Counted from the first letter of the stretch, positions 1-7,072 are shown. The stretch is 11,462 nucleotides of DNA from Bacteroidales bacterium (GCA_004555425.1 SFID01000087.1:1-11462), one strand, 5' to 3'. The notes: generated by a model from the letters alone, not told the origin. Numbers and translations are program-made.

Positions 1-26
1 GGTTCTAGTCGGGTCGTTACCCCGCT

Positions 27-135
27 CAATTAGTAAGATTCGAAAGATTCGTGTTAAAGAAACACGAATCAAATTGTTTCCTTGTTGGAGGTTAACCCCT
101 GCGCAATTAGTAAGATTCGTATGATTCGTGTTAAA
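27..135. repeat. Pair of 32-bp direct repeats, the first extended into a perfect hairpin
   Basis: Positions 27-58 and 104-135 are the same 32-bp sequence (it begins CAATTAGTAAGATTCG) with 2 mismatches. Both are preceded by a GTTA-CCCC-like stretch. In the first copy GATTCGTGTT (46-55) is followed after 5 nt by its perfect complement AACACGAATC (61-70). The second copy lacks the complementary arm. I see no coding potential. The function is unknown; it could be an intergenic repeat of the genome or a remnant of one. Confidence 0.6.
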
Positions 136-312
136 ATAAATACCGCAAACCAAAGGTCCACACGTTGCCTCGCAATCTAGAACGACCTGAGTAGTTACCC
201 GAAATGTTAAATCCGATTTTTTTCGCTCAAAAACTTTTAATATCTTTTATATTTTCGGCCGCGAAAAAATCTCTATATCGTCAATTCGCGCACCGATAAA
301 GCCAAGAAAATT

Positions 313-354
313 TCCGCAAAAGCATTTAGAAAATCCGCAAAAGCATATAGAATT
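313..354. repeat. Tandem 21-bp repeat, two units
   Basis: TCCGCAAAAGCATTTAGAAAA (21 nt, 313-333) is followed directly by a copy (334-354) identical at 18 of 21 positions. The stretch is AT-rich and also carries AGAAAAT and ATTTTCT arms that could pair. No gene overlaps it. Its role is unknown. Confidence 0.55.
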
Positions 355-390
355 TTCTACTTCCTATGTATTTCGTCCTTTATAATGGGC

Positions 391-434
391 AAAAAAAAGA
401 GGAAAGAACCCCGTGTTTACGGCTCTTTCCTCTT
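391..434 (-). terminator. Rho-independent terminator, minus strand
   Basis: On the minus strand AAGAGGAAAGAGCC (434-421) pairs with GGTTCTTTCCTCTT (410-397) at 13 of 14 positions around a 10-nt loop. A run of eight T follows (398-391). On the plus strand no T run follows, so the signal works leftward only. It lies immediately downstream of a minus-strand promoter at 443-474, so little or nothing is transcribed before it. Confidence 0.75.
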
Positions 435-442
435 CGCTAGTA

Positions 443-474
443 CAAAGATAATACATTTTCGCGCAAAATGCAAA
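443..474 (-). promoter_or_regulatory. Bacteroidales-type promoter, minus strand
   Basis: Read on the minus strand, TTTG (474-471) is followed after 20 nt by TATCTTTG (450-443). This matches the Bacteroidetes primary-sigma consensus of TTTG, 19-21 nt, TAnnTTTG. The start point should fall near 436, which is the base of the terminator hairpin at 434-391. No minus-strand gene follows inside the window. Confidence 0.6.
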
Positions 475-478
475 TTGC

Positions 479-512
479 TTTAACATTTCGCAACAATCCA
501 TGAAATGTTAAA
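479..512. repeat. Perfect 11-bp inverted repeat TTTAACATTTC/GAAATGTTAAA
   Basis: TTTAACATTTC (479-489) and GAAATGTTAAA (502-512) are exact complements separated by 12 nt. A further single copy of the right arm is at 201-211. The dyad lies just upstream (minus-strand sense) of the promoter at 474-443. It could be an operator for that promoter, but no regulator is known here, so this is inference. Confidence 0.5.
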
Positions 513-663
513 AGACGAGTTTTGCACAACCTAGGGTCGCGGATGTGTTATATTACGAGGCCGAGGACGATTGCTCAGCGGTTGCTTCGCGACCTAGTTT
601 CAGGTTTCAACGGAAGCCTGCGGTTTCCTAGTTTCGTCGCATCCTTCGGCTGCTAGTACGACA

Positions 664-884
664 GTATAGAGGTAGGTTCTATAAATTAGCTTGCGATGGA
701 TTCGCGGCTATCGTGCCGCAGGATTGTCCCACGGAGGAGTGTGGCGGACTACGTGACCTCAGTAAAAAACAGAAAGATACGGTGCGAGAGGTATGAAGAC
801 ATCCAAGGCGAATGAGAGCCCCTACCTCCATTGAGACTAACTGAGAGAACCTGCCTAAAACTCATTGAGAGGACCTAGCTATAC
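664..884 (+). mobile_element. MITE-like intergenic element, full-length copy with an internal RNA-like fold
   Basis: The ends are imperfect inverted repeats: GTATAGAGGTAGGTTC (664-679) against GAGGACCTAGCTATAC (869-884), pairing with a 2-nt offset. GAGGTAGG (669-676) also pairs perfectly with CCTACCTC (821-828). The interior (712-828) is a diverged copy of 11161-11276. The right part (828-879) aligns without gaps to 7221-7272, and the left end resembles 7185-7200. No open reading frame is present, which fits a non-autonomous element or a structured RNA. I cannot name the family and see no target-site duplication. Confidence 0.5.
712..786 (+). ncRNA. Predicted structured RNA core, copy 1
   Basis: CGTGCCG (712-718) can pair with CGGTGCG (780-786) using two G-U wobbles. 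Inside, TGTGG pairs with CTACG around CGGA (about 740-753), again with wobbles. The same helices form in the second copy at 11161-11236 with different bases at several positions. Because the wobbles would be mismatches on the other strand, the folded RNA would be the plus strand. Whether it is transcribed is unknown; I see no clear promoter in front. Confidence 0.4.
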
Positions 885-1002
885 CCATCCCGCCGCGGCC
901 AATAGCCCATGAGCGGCCCGTTTCCGCATTATTGACCTACTTCTGCGAAGTTTGTATCACCGAATTGTAGACAGGCAGTAATAGGTTTTTGGCAAAAATC
1001 CG

Positions 1003-1010
1003 TACCTTTG
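1003..1010 (+). promoter_or_regulatory. Promoter -7 element for mlaEF
   Basis: TACCTTTG (1003-1010) matches the Bacteroidetes TAnnTTTG element exactly. There is no TTTG at the usual 19-21 nt upstream; the nearest T-rich stretch (986-992) is too close. Transcription would start near 1017 and leave a leader of about 85 nt. Confidence 0.5.
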
Positions 1011-1032
1011 CCGAGAAAACAGCCCTTGCTGG

Positions 1033-1068
1033 CAGGTGCGAAACGGTGAAAGCGTTTGCGCGAGCCTG
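1033..1068 (+). promoter_or_regulatory. Stem-loop in the mlaE leader
   Basis: AAACG (1041-1045) pairs with CGTTT (1053-1057) around a 7-nt loop, and CAGG (1033-1036) pairs with CCTG (1065-1068) with a short internal loop between the helices. It lies within the predicted 5' leader of mlaE, about 30 nt before the start codon. It does not resemble a riboswitch class I know. A role in translation control is speculative. Confidence 0.3.
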
Positions 1069-1100
1069 GCAATGGCGAATCATCTCTAGAAAACTACACC

Positions 1101-1847
1101 ATGCTACTACACAAATGGCTCACCTATCTCGGTCGCTACCTACAACTGATGGGTCGCACCTTCTCACGACCAGACCGTATGCGCATGTTTTTCCGACAGT
1201 ACCTGCGCGAAATGGCACAGCTGGGCGTGGACTCCATCGGCATCGTTCTGCTTATCTCCTTCTTTATCGGTGCCGTCATCTGCATTCAGATTAAACTCAA
1301 CATACAGAGCCCGTGGATGCCCCATTGGGTGTCGGGCTACGTGACGCGCGAGATTATGCTCTTGGAGTTCAGTTCGTCCATCATGTGCCTTATCCTTGCA
1401 GGAAAAGTTGGCTCGAACATTGCTTCGGAAATTGGTACAATGCGCACGTCGCAGCAGATTGATGCACTGGAGATTATGGGTATCAATTCCGCCTCGTATC
1501 TGATTCTGCCGAAGGTAGTCGGCATGGTCACGATGATTCCCCTGCTGGTGGTATTCAGCACCGTGAGCGGTATGATTGGTGCCTATGCCACGGCCTACGT
1601 TGGTCACATCATCACCCCTACGGACCTGACGGCGGGTTTGCAGCACGACTTCAACCAATGGTTCCTCTGGATGGGTGTCATCAAGAGCCTCTTCTTTGCC
1701 TTTATCATATCAAGCGTGCCAGCCTTCTTCGGTTATACAGTCGAGGGCGGCTCCACCGAAGTGGGCAAAGCGAGTACCGATGCTGTCGTAACGAGCAGCA
1801 TCCTTATTCTATTCTCGGACCTCTTCCTTACACAAATGTTGTCATGA
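1101..1847 (+). CDS. mlaE: MlaE/YrbE-family ABC transporter permease
   Basis: This is the inner-membrane permease of an Mla-type ABC system that moves phospholipid between inner and outer membranes. It is 248 aa, normal for the family. Hydrophobic segments lie at about 43-65, 85-103, 138-165, 192-213 and 228-246. The most diagnostic stretch is residues 101-130, with GKVGSNIASEIGTMR then QIDALEIMG, the conserved cytoplasmic loop that contacts the ATPase. I chose the ATG at 1101 because the protein then begins just before the family's amphipathic N-terminal helix; the frame opens further upstream only through a TTG at 1056. The stop overlaps the start of the ATPase gene by ATGA, so the two are translationally coupled. 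No MlaD (MCE) gene follows, which is unlike the proteobacterial operon. Confidence 0.9.
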   Translation: MLLHKWLTYLGRYLQLMGRTFSRPDRMRMFFRQYLREMAQLGVDSIGIVLLISFFIGAVICIQIKLNIQSPWMPHWVSGYVTREIMLLEFSSSIMCLILAGKVGSNIASEIGTMRTSQQIDALEIMGINSASYLILPKVVGMVTMIPLLVVFSTVSGMIGAYATAYVGHIITPTDLTAGLQHDFNQWFLWMGVIKSLFFAFIISSVPAFFGYTVEGGSTEVGKASTDAVVTSSILILFSDLFLTQMLS

Positions 1848-2620
1848 TAAAGCTGGAACACCTCTATAAGTCTTTCCCCGACAAGGACGTACTCTACGAC
1901 ATCAATACCACCTTCGAAGACGGAAAAACGAATCTGATTATCGGTCAGAGCGGCTCGGGAAAAACCGTTCTGATGAAATGTATCGTGGGCCTGTTTGAAC
2001 CCACGAAAGGCGATGTCATATACGACAGTCGCAGTTTTATCAGCCTGAGCAAGCGGGAGCGCACGCTCCTGCGCCGCGAAATGGGCATGATATTCCAGAG
2101 CGCAGCCCTCTTTGACTCTATGAGCGTGCTGGAGAACGTGATGTTTCCCTTGGATATGTTCTCGGACGACAACTACAACGAGCGCAAACGCCGCGCCGAG
2201 TTCTGCCTGGACCGCGTAGGACTGCTGGATGCTATCAATAAGTATCCCGGCGAAATCTCGGGTGGTATGCAAAAGCGTGTGGCCATCGCGCGCGCCATTG
2301 TGCTCAACCCGAAATACCTCTTCTGCGATGAGCCCAACTCGGGCCTTGACCCGAAGACCTCGCTGGTCATCGACAACCTCATCCACAGCATCACCCACGA
2401 CTTTGGCATGACCACCATTATCAACACCCACGACATGAACTCGGTGATGGGTATCGGCGAACACATATTATATATATATAAAGGCAGAAATGAGTGGGAA
2501 GGCACCAAAGAAGAGGTGATGAGTTCGAACAACGAACGACTCAACAGCTTCATCTTCGCCTCCGACCTCTTCCGCAAAGTCAAAGAGGCCAACACCCCAG
2601 GCGAGCGTGCTGCCCAATAA
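1844..2620 (+). CDS. mlaF: MlaF-type ABC transporter ATP-binding protein
   Basis: This is the cytoplasmic ATPase that powers the MlaE permease. It is 258 aa. All motifs are intact: Walker A GQSGSGKT (34-41), Q-loop Gln85, signature SGGMQ (139-143), Walker B YLFCDE (158-163) followed by the D-loop SGLD, and switch His196. The SGGMQKR signature and the short C-terminal tail are typical of MlaF-like proteins. The ATG at 1844 overlaps the mlaE stop; a longer in-frame reading that starts at 1658 lies inside mlaE and is not believable. The partner MCE protein is not encoded here and is probably elsewhere in the genome (inference). Confidence 0.92.
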   Translation: MIKLEHLYKSFPDKDVLYDINTTFEDGKTNLIIGQSGSGKTVLMKCIVGLFEPTKGDVIYDSRSFISLSKRERTLLRREMGMIFQSAALFDSMSVLENVMFPLDMFSDDNYNERKRRAEFCLDRVGLLDAINKYPGEISGGMQKRVAIARAIVLNPKYLFCDEPNSGLDPKTSLVIDNLIHSITHDFGMTTIINTHDMNSVMGIGEHILYIYKGRNEWEGTKEEVMSSNNERLNSFIFASDLFRKVKEANTPGERAAQ

Positions 2621-2679
2621 GCCCCTCACCGCCCCCCTACTGTTCAAATTCCTTCGCCCCCATACACGATCCTAAACCT

Positions 2680-3612
2680 ATGCGCAAACAAATCCTTGCT
2701 CTTCTCCTACTAGCCGCAGTATTGCTGGGCCGTGCGCACGCACAAAACGCAAACTACCTGCAATACATAGACCTATATGCCCCGGCCGCCATCGACCAGA
2801 TGAATCGCTATGGCATACCCGCCAGCATCACCTTGGCCCAGGCTCTCTTGGAAAGCGCAGCAGGAACCAGCTATCTGGCCATCCATGCCAACAACCACTT
2901 CGGCATCAAGGTGAGTGGCAACTGGACAGGACCTTATGTGGTGCGAAGCGACGACCGACCTGACGACAAATTTCGCGTTTACAAGAACGCTGCCGCTTCC
3001 TACGAGGACCATTCCCTCTTTCTGAAGAACGGACGACGATACGCTTCCCTGTTTTCGCTCAGTCCAAGGGACTACAAAGGATGGGCACGCGGACTGAAAG
3101 CCGCAGGATATGCCACTAGCCCCACCTATGCCAATCGCCTGATTGAAATCATCGAAAGATACGACCTGACACAATACGACTCGGGCAAGAAACCGCGCCA
3201 CCACAACGAGCCATCACCCTCACGCCGACACTCCAAGCACAAAGGCGCGCCCACAAAGACGCCCGACGACTACCAGATTGGCTATTGCAACGATAACTAC
3301 TACGTAAGGGCTCAGGCAGGTGACACGTACAAGTCCATCGCCAAGGTGATGGGCAAGCGGGCAAGGAAGCTGCGCAGATACAACGAGGCCAGCCGACACC
3401 GCGAACCCGAAACGGGCGAAATCGTTTACCTCCACAAAAAACATAAGCGCGCTGCCAAGCAGTGGAAAAACAAATACCACGTCATTCAGCCTGGAGAATC
3501 CATGCACGACATTGCCCAAAAATATGGCATGCGCCTGTCCACACTCTACAACATCAACAACCTTGAACCCAACTTCATTCCCCGAGCTGGCAGACAGCTA
3601 CGTCTGAGATAG
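2680..3612 (+). CDS. Secreted GH73 glucosaminidase with two LysM repeats
   Basis: This is a peptidoglycan hydrolase predicted to cut the N-acetylglucosamine linkage of the glycan strand in the periplasm. It is 310 aa. Residues 1-21 are a signal peptide with a likely cut at AHA/QN. Residues 30-165 form the GH73 glucosaminidase domain, with SITLAQALLESA carrying the expected catalytic Glu58, followed by NNHFGIK. A basic, low-complexity linker (about 170-200) leads to a degenerate LysM repeat (207-253) and a good C-terminal LysM (265-310, YHVIQPGESMHDIAQKYG). The LysM repeats should hold the enzyme on peptidoglycan. The ATG at 2680 was chosen because it starts the signal peptide; an upstream in-frame extension overlaps mlaF. 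The gap to mlaF is 59 nt without a terminator, so co-transcription is plausible. Confidence 0.88.
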   Translation: MRKQILALLLLAAVLLGRAHAQNANYLQYIDLYAPAAIDQMNRYGIPASITLAQALLESAAGTSYLAIHANNHFGIKVSGNWTGPYVVRSDDRPDDKFRVYKNAAASYEDHSLFLKNGRRYASLFSLSPRDYKGWARGLKAAGYATSPTYANRLIEIIERYDLTQYDSGKKPRHHNEPSPSRRHSKHKGAPTKTPDDYQIGYCNDNYYVRAQAGDTYKSIAKVMGKRARKLRRYNEASRHREPETGEIVYLHKKHKRAAKQWKNKYHVIQPGESMHDIAQKYGMRLSTLYNINNLEPNFIPRAGRQLRLR

Positions 3613-3712
3613 GGAGAGGCCAGAAATCTGAAATATTTCTTAAATCCGAGTGTTTTATCTAAAAGAAAGCGTAATTCTATGGTACATAAATTCAACGTAT
3701 CAAGGAATTTCG

Positions 3713-3720
3713 TATATTTG
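3713..3720 (+). promoter_or_regulatory. Promoter -7 element for the W/Y-rich protein and OMP unit
   Basis: TATATTTG (3713-3720) matches TAnnTTTG. No TTTG sits at the expected upstream distance. Transcription would begin near 3727, directly at a small hairpin (TAGGAC 3729-3734, GTCCTA 3742-3747, 7-nt loop) that may protect the 5' end of the mRNA. The leader is about 50 nt. Confidence 0.5.
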
Positions 3721-3776
3721 CCGTAAGGTAGGACGATCTATGTCCTATTCCGCAAACCATCTAAATAAGAAACGAT

Positions 3777-4880
3777 ATGAAGAAGCTACTCCTATTATTA
3801 TGTTGCAGCGCAGTTGTCCTCACAGCTAGCGCTCAGGATGACGATTTATACTTCGTACCGTCCAAGAAATCGTCCAAAAACACTACATCCCCCGAACGAT
3901 ACGAAACGCCCTCACGCCATAACGAAGTACAAGAAGGCGAGCAGACCTACGACAACTGGGCCGACGGACGCGGCAACGGAAATTGGGACGTGGATGCGTA
4001 CAACCGCAGAACGCCACACACAGAATCCGCTGACACCACAGAAGTAGATTCCGTTGCGGATATCGAAGGTATCGCTTCGGGCGACTATACCGCACGCCTG
4101 GTGCGCTTCCACTCGCCCCACGCTGGCGTCATCGTCAGCAGCCCCTACTATTCGGACATTGTAGATGTGTGGGTGGACCCCTGGTATTACAGTTCGTGGT
4201 ACAGCCCTTGGGGTTGGTACGACCCTTGGTACTATAGCTGGCACTCGGCATACTGGCACCACTGCTGGGGATGGGGATGGAGCTACTATCCCTACTCTTG
4301 GAGTTGGGGCTGGGGCTGGTGCGACCCCTGGTATCACCATCACCACCACTGGCATCCCACTTGGGGCGGTGTCCACAACAATTACTTTGCTGGCAATATC
4401 GGTCCGCGCGGCGGCTTTGTAGGTCGCTACGGACGCGGCGGCGCCTATACATCCTCCCGACCCTCGCGCAACTACACCTTGGCCAATTCACGCAATACGG
4501 GTGTACGCGGTACGACAAACAACAATCGCGGGTTGGGCAACTCGTCCTATCGCCCCTCGCGCAACTTCGGACAGAGTGGCACACCCACGCGCGGCAACGT
4601 GCAGCGCGGAAGCGTTTCGCGCGACAGAACATTCACACCGAGTTCTACCACGCGCCTCAATAATTCTGGAAACACAAGAAACAATTCCAGAAATACAAGG
4701 AGCACCCCCTCCACCACGCGCACAACAACCACCACACGTTCTACGACCACACGCTCCAGCATAGGCAGCGGTGGCGGTGGCAGCAGAAGTTTCGGCGGTG
4801 GCGGTGGCAGCAACAGAAGCTTCGGTGGTGGCGGTAGCTTCGGCGGTGGCGGCGGCAGAAGCATGGGAGGACGCAGATAA
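3777..4880 (+). CDS. Exported Trp/Tyr-rich and Gly-rich low-complexity protein
   Basis: The function is unknown. The protein has 367 aa and a signal peptide (1-19, cut at ASA/Q). An acidic, hydrophilic part follows (about 20-100), then a short ordered-looking stretch (104-128). Residues 129-196 are extraordinary: 18 Trp and 11 Tyr in 68 positions, mixed with Pro, Gly and Ser, and a run of five His. The following part (about 200-330) is rich in Asn, Arg, Ser and Thr, and the last 40 residues are Gly-rich with SFGGGG repeats. No catalytic motif is visible. Similar proteins are common in Bacteroidales, often uncharacterised. It is 106 nt ahead of an outer-membrane barrel gene with no terminator between, so it may act with that barrel at the cell surface (inference). 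Confidence 0.8.
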   Translation: MKKLLLLLCCSAVVLTASAQDDDLYFVPSKKSSKNTTSPERYETPSRHNEVQEGEQTYDNWADGRGNGNWDVDAYNRRTPHTESADTTEVDSVADIEGIASGDYTARLVRFHSPHAGVIVSSPYYSDIVDVWVDPWYYSSWYSPWGWYDPWYYSWHSAYWHHCWGWGWSYYPYSWSWGWGWCDPWYHHHHHWHPTWGGVHNNYFAGNIGPRGGFVGRYGRGGAYTSSRPSRNYTLANSRNTGVRGTTNNNRGLGNSSYRPSRNFGQSGTPTRGNVQRGSVSRDRTFTPSSTTRLNNSGNTRNNSRNTRSTPSTTRTTTTTRSTTTRSSIGSGGGGSRSFGGGGGSNRSFGGGGSFGGGGGRSMGGRR

Positions 4881-4986
4881 GGCATAATGCTCCCTTTCTC
4901 GTACGCTTATCTGTATCTCATACAAACAAATCAATCGTTCAAACAGTGACCGAAAGAAATCATCCATAGCAAAAATCACCAACGAC

Positions 4987-6588
4987 ATGACAACCAAGAA
5001 AACACTCATATTCTTAACCAGCCTATTGGCTTCCTCCACGCTACTAGCCCAAGATATCTATAAAATGGAGGCATTCACCAACAACGACCTCAACGGAACG
5101 GCACGCTTTGTTGGTATGGGTGGTGCCATGAACGCCCTCGGCGCAGACATCTCCGTCATCAACACCAATCCAGCAGGTATCGGTATGTTCCGCCGCAGTG
5201 AGGTTTCGTTGAGCGCTGGTTTCAACGTGCAGCCCAACGGCCAGGAATTTTACGATATCAACAAAGCCCGTCCCTCCTTCGACCAAGCGGGCTTCGTATA
5301 TAGCCACTATCTCGGCTCGAGCGGCGCGCGCTACCTCAACTTCGCCTTCAACTATCACAAGAGCCGCAACTTCAAGAACTACATCGGCGTGAATGGTTTC
5401 AACACAGGCGGACTCTCGCAGTCGCTCCAAATGATGGACCTCTGCTATGTCAACAACCGCTGGCTCGACCTGACCAACGAGAACGATGCTGACCTGACCA
5501 CAAACCTAGCCTACGCTGGTTTCCAAACACAAATGATTGCGCCGACCTACAACGCGGCAGGCGAACTCACAGGCTACGACCCCTCCGTGGCCGACTATTA
5601 CAACTACAAGCGCGTACAGTGGGGCGGCATCCAGAACTACGACTTCAATATTTCCACCAACTGGAACGATCAAATTTATTTGGGTCTCAACCTCGGTGTG
5701 AAGAACGTCAATTTCCACTCCTATACGGACTACGCGGAATTTCTGCCCGACAACAATGGTGTACATCACGAGTATTATACCACCAACGAGGAAGGCATCA
5801 GCGGTAGCGGTGTTGACTTCCAGTTAGGTGTGATTGCCCGCCCCACAGAAGGCTCGCCCCTACGCATCGCCCTCTCATTCAGCACGCCGACGTTCTACAA
5901 TCTGCGCACGAACTCCTACCTCTATATGAACTCCCCCTATGCGCTCTACGATGACAACGGCAATCAGATTTCCGACTATACGGAGTACGACATCCCCACG
6001 GCAGGCTATGAATACAACATCACCACTCCTTGGCGCGTCAACATTGGTCTGGGACTCACCGTGGACAAGTTCCTCGCTATGGATGCCGAATACGAATACA
6101 GCAACTATGGCTCCTGCAAGGTAAGTTACGGTGGATATGACGAATGGGGCAACGCCACCCTCTTCAACCATGACAAGGACGTCTCGCTCAATCAGGAAGC
6201 CAAACATTTCATGAAAGGCGTTCACACCTTCCGCTTCGGCGCTGAGGCCCGCTTCACCAAAAACATCTACGCACGCTTCGGTTACAACACACAGAGTGCA
6301 CCGATGAAGAAGGATGCCTACCTCAACCTCTTTACCAATAGTCCCTCCTATTATTATAGCAACAATACGGACTACGTAAACCTCGGCCACCTCGACAGAT
6401 ACACCTGCGGTCTGGGCTATCGCGGCCGACACTTCTACATTGATGCCGCCTATCAGGTGCAAAAACAGCAGGGCGACCTCTACACTTTCCACGTGCCCGA
6501 GAATGGCAGCGAAGCCAATCGTCTGGCAGGCGCAAAGGTGGACCTCAATCGTCACTCTGGCCTCATCACCCTAGGCTATAAATTCTAG
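4987..6588 (+). CDS. Outer-membrane barrel protein, OmpP1/FadL/TodX-like
   Basis: This is a predicted outer-membrane beta-barrel of the FadL/OmpP1 superfamily, whose members carry hydrophobic compounds across the outer membrane; in Bacteroidetes it is often labelled hemin receptor without proof. It is 533 aa, near the usual size. Residues 1-21 are a signal peptide (LLA/QD). The N-terminal region has RFVGMGGAMNALGADIS then NTNPAGIG (Asn-Pro-Ala-Gly at 61-64), the family's conserved hatch-type motif. The rest alternates polar and aromatic residues as in transmembrane strands and ends in LGYKF with a terminal Phe, as expected for recognition by the Bam machinery. The substrate cannot be read from the sequence. 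It probably shares the transcript of the upstream aromatic-rich protein. Confidence 0.88.
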   Translation: MTTKKTLIFLTSLLASSTLLAQDIYKMEAFTNNDLNGTARFVGMGGAMNALGADISVINTNPAGIGMFRRSEVSLSAGFNVQPNGQEFYDINKARPSFDQAGFVYSHYLGSSGARYLNFAFNYHKSRNFKNYIGVNGFNTGGLSQSLQMMDLCYVNNRWLDLTNENDADLTTNLAYAGFQTQMIAPTYNAAGELTGYDPSVADYYNYKRVQWGGIQNYDFNISTNWNDQIYLGLNLGVKNVNFHSYTDYAEFLPDNNGVHHEYYTTNEEGISGSGVDFQLGVIARPTEGSPLRIALSFSTPTFYNLRTNSYLYMNSPYALYDDNGNQISDYTEYDIPTAGYEYNITTPWRVNIGLGLTVDKFLAMDAEYEYSNYGSCKVSYGGYDEWGNATLFNHDKDVSLNQEAKHFMKGVHTFRFGAEARFTKNIYARFGYNTQSAPMKKDAYLNLFTNSPSYYYSNNTDYVNLGHLDRYTCGLGYRGRHFYIDAAYQVQKQQGDLYTFHVPENGSEANRLAGAKVDLNRHSGLITLGYKF

Positions 6589-6626
6589 CAACCAGCTAGG
6601 AAGAACCCCAACAAAGCTCCCCAAAA

Positions 6627-6661
6627 AGTTCTCCAAGTTCTCCAAGCCAAGTTCTCCAAGC
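6627..6661 (+). repeat. Three copies of AGTTCTCCAAG
   Basis: Copies start at 6628, 6637 and 6651; the first two overlap by two bases and the third follows a 3-nt spacer. They lie after the OMP stop and about 30 bp upstream of the rpmE2 promoter -33 element. They could be a binding site for a regulator or a slippage product. Confidence 0.5.
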
Positions 6662-6691
6662 GGGAAATATGCAAATTTCCCCGAGAAACAT

Positions 6692-6723
6692 TTGGCTATC
6701 TCACTGAGAATACGTACTTTTGC
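6692..6723 (+). promoter_or_regulatory. Strong Bacteroidales promoter of rpmE2
   Basis: TTTG (6692-6695), a spacer of 20 nt, then TACTTTTG (6716-6723) matches the consensus perfectly. Transcription should start near 6730, giving a leader of about 90 nt. That leader is C- and G-rich in its middle (6746-6788) and AT-rich before the start codon. Confidence 0.75.
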
Positions 6724-6820
6724 AGCCGATAATTCGTACAAGCAAAGGCCCAGCGATGGTTTCAGCCCCGCCAAGCCCAGCCCAGCCGAATAATTATTAA
6801 CCAAAAGCTATTCAAACAAA

Positions 6821-7072
6821 ATGAAAAAAGGAATCCATCCCGAGAACTATCGTCCCGTAGTTTTCAAAGACATGAGCAACGGCGACATGTTCCTCTCTCG
6901 TTCCACTTGCAAGACCAACGACACCGTAGAATTTGAAGGCGAGACCTACCCCGTAGTCAAGCTCGAAATCTCTAGCACTTCTCACCCCTTCTATACTGGT
7001 AAGTCTAAGCTCGTTGACACCGCTGGTCGCGTTGACAAGTTTATGAGCCGTTACGGTAAGTCTCGTAAGTAA
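6821..7072 (+). CDS. rpmE2: 50S ribosomal protein L31, type B
   Basis: This is a component of the large ribosomal subunit that bridges to the small subunit. It is 83 aa, the normal length for type B. It opens MKKGIHPENYRPVVFKD and ends in GRVDKFMSRYGKSRK, both diagnostic. The zinc-binding cysteines of type A L31 are absent (one Cys only), so the protein should be zinc-independent. Codons such as CGT, GGT and GTT are used more than in the neighbours, consistent with high expression. It is a single-gene unit with its own promoter and terminator. The ATG at 6821 has no Shine-Dalgarno but an A-rich upstream stretch. Confidence 0.97.
   Translation: MKKGIHPENYRPVVFKDMSNGDMFLSRSTCKTNDTVEFEGETYPVVKLEISSTSHPFYTGKSKLVDTAGRVDKFMSRYGKSRK

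Larger units (their letters stand above)
1..1002. other. Gene-free region of about 1 kb
   Basis: No reading frame of credible length or composition starts on either strand before the mlaE leader. The stretch holds the direct repeats (27-135), an AT-rich section with a tandem repeat (about 210-390), the minus-strand promoter and terminator, the inverted repeat at 479-512 and the element at 664-884. I found no tRNA or rRNA. The rest (about 513-663 and 885-980) shows nothing I can identify. Confidence 0.6.

Noticed and set aside
313..354. Possible CRISPR repeats
   Set aside because: Only two directly abutting 21-bp units with no spacers, and no cas genes nearby.
712..830. Possible group II intron fragment (GTGCGAG-like motif)
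   Set aside because: There is no domain V hairpin sequence and no reverse transcriptase; the motif lies at the 3' side of a helix, not at an intron start.
1017..1100. Known riboswitch in the mlaE leader
   Set aside because: The stem-loop lacks the conserved boxes of cobalamin, TPP, SAM or cyclic-di-GMP riboswitches that I could check by eye.
1164..1658. Antisense frame over mlaE
   Set aside because: The sense frame encodes a clear MlaE protein; the antisense product is rich in His and Arg with no domain and no promoter.
5875..6555. Antisense frame of 226 codons over the outer-membrane barrel gene
   Set aside because: It overlaps a well-supported gene fully and its Val/Glu-rich product has no family features.
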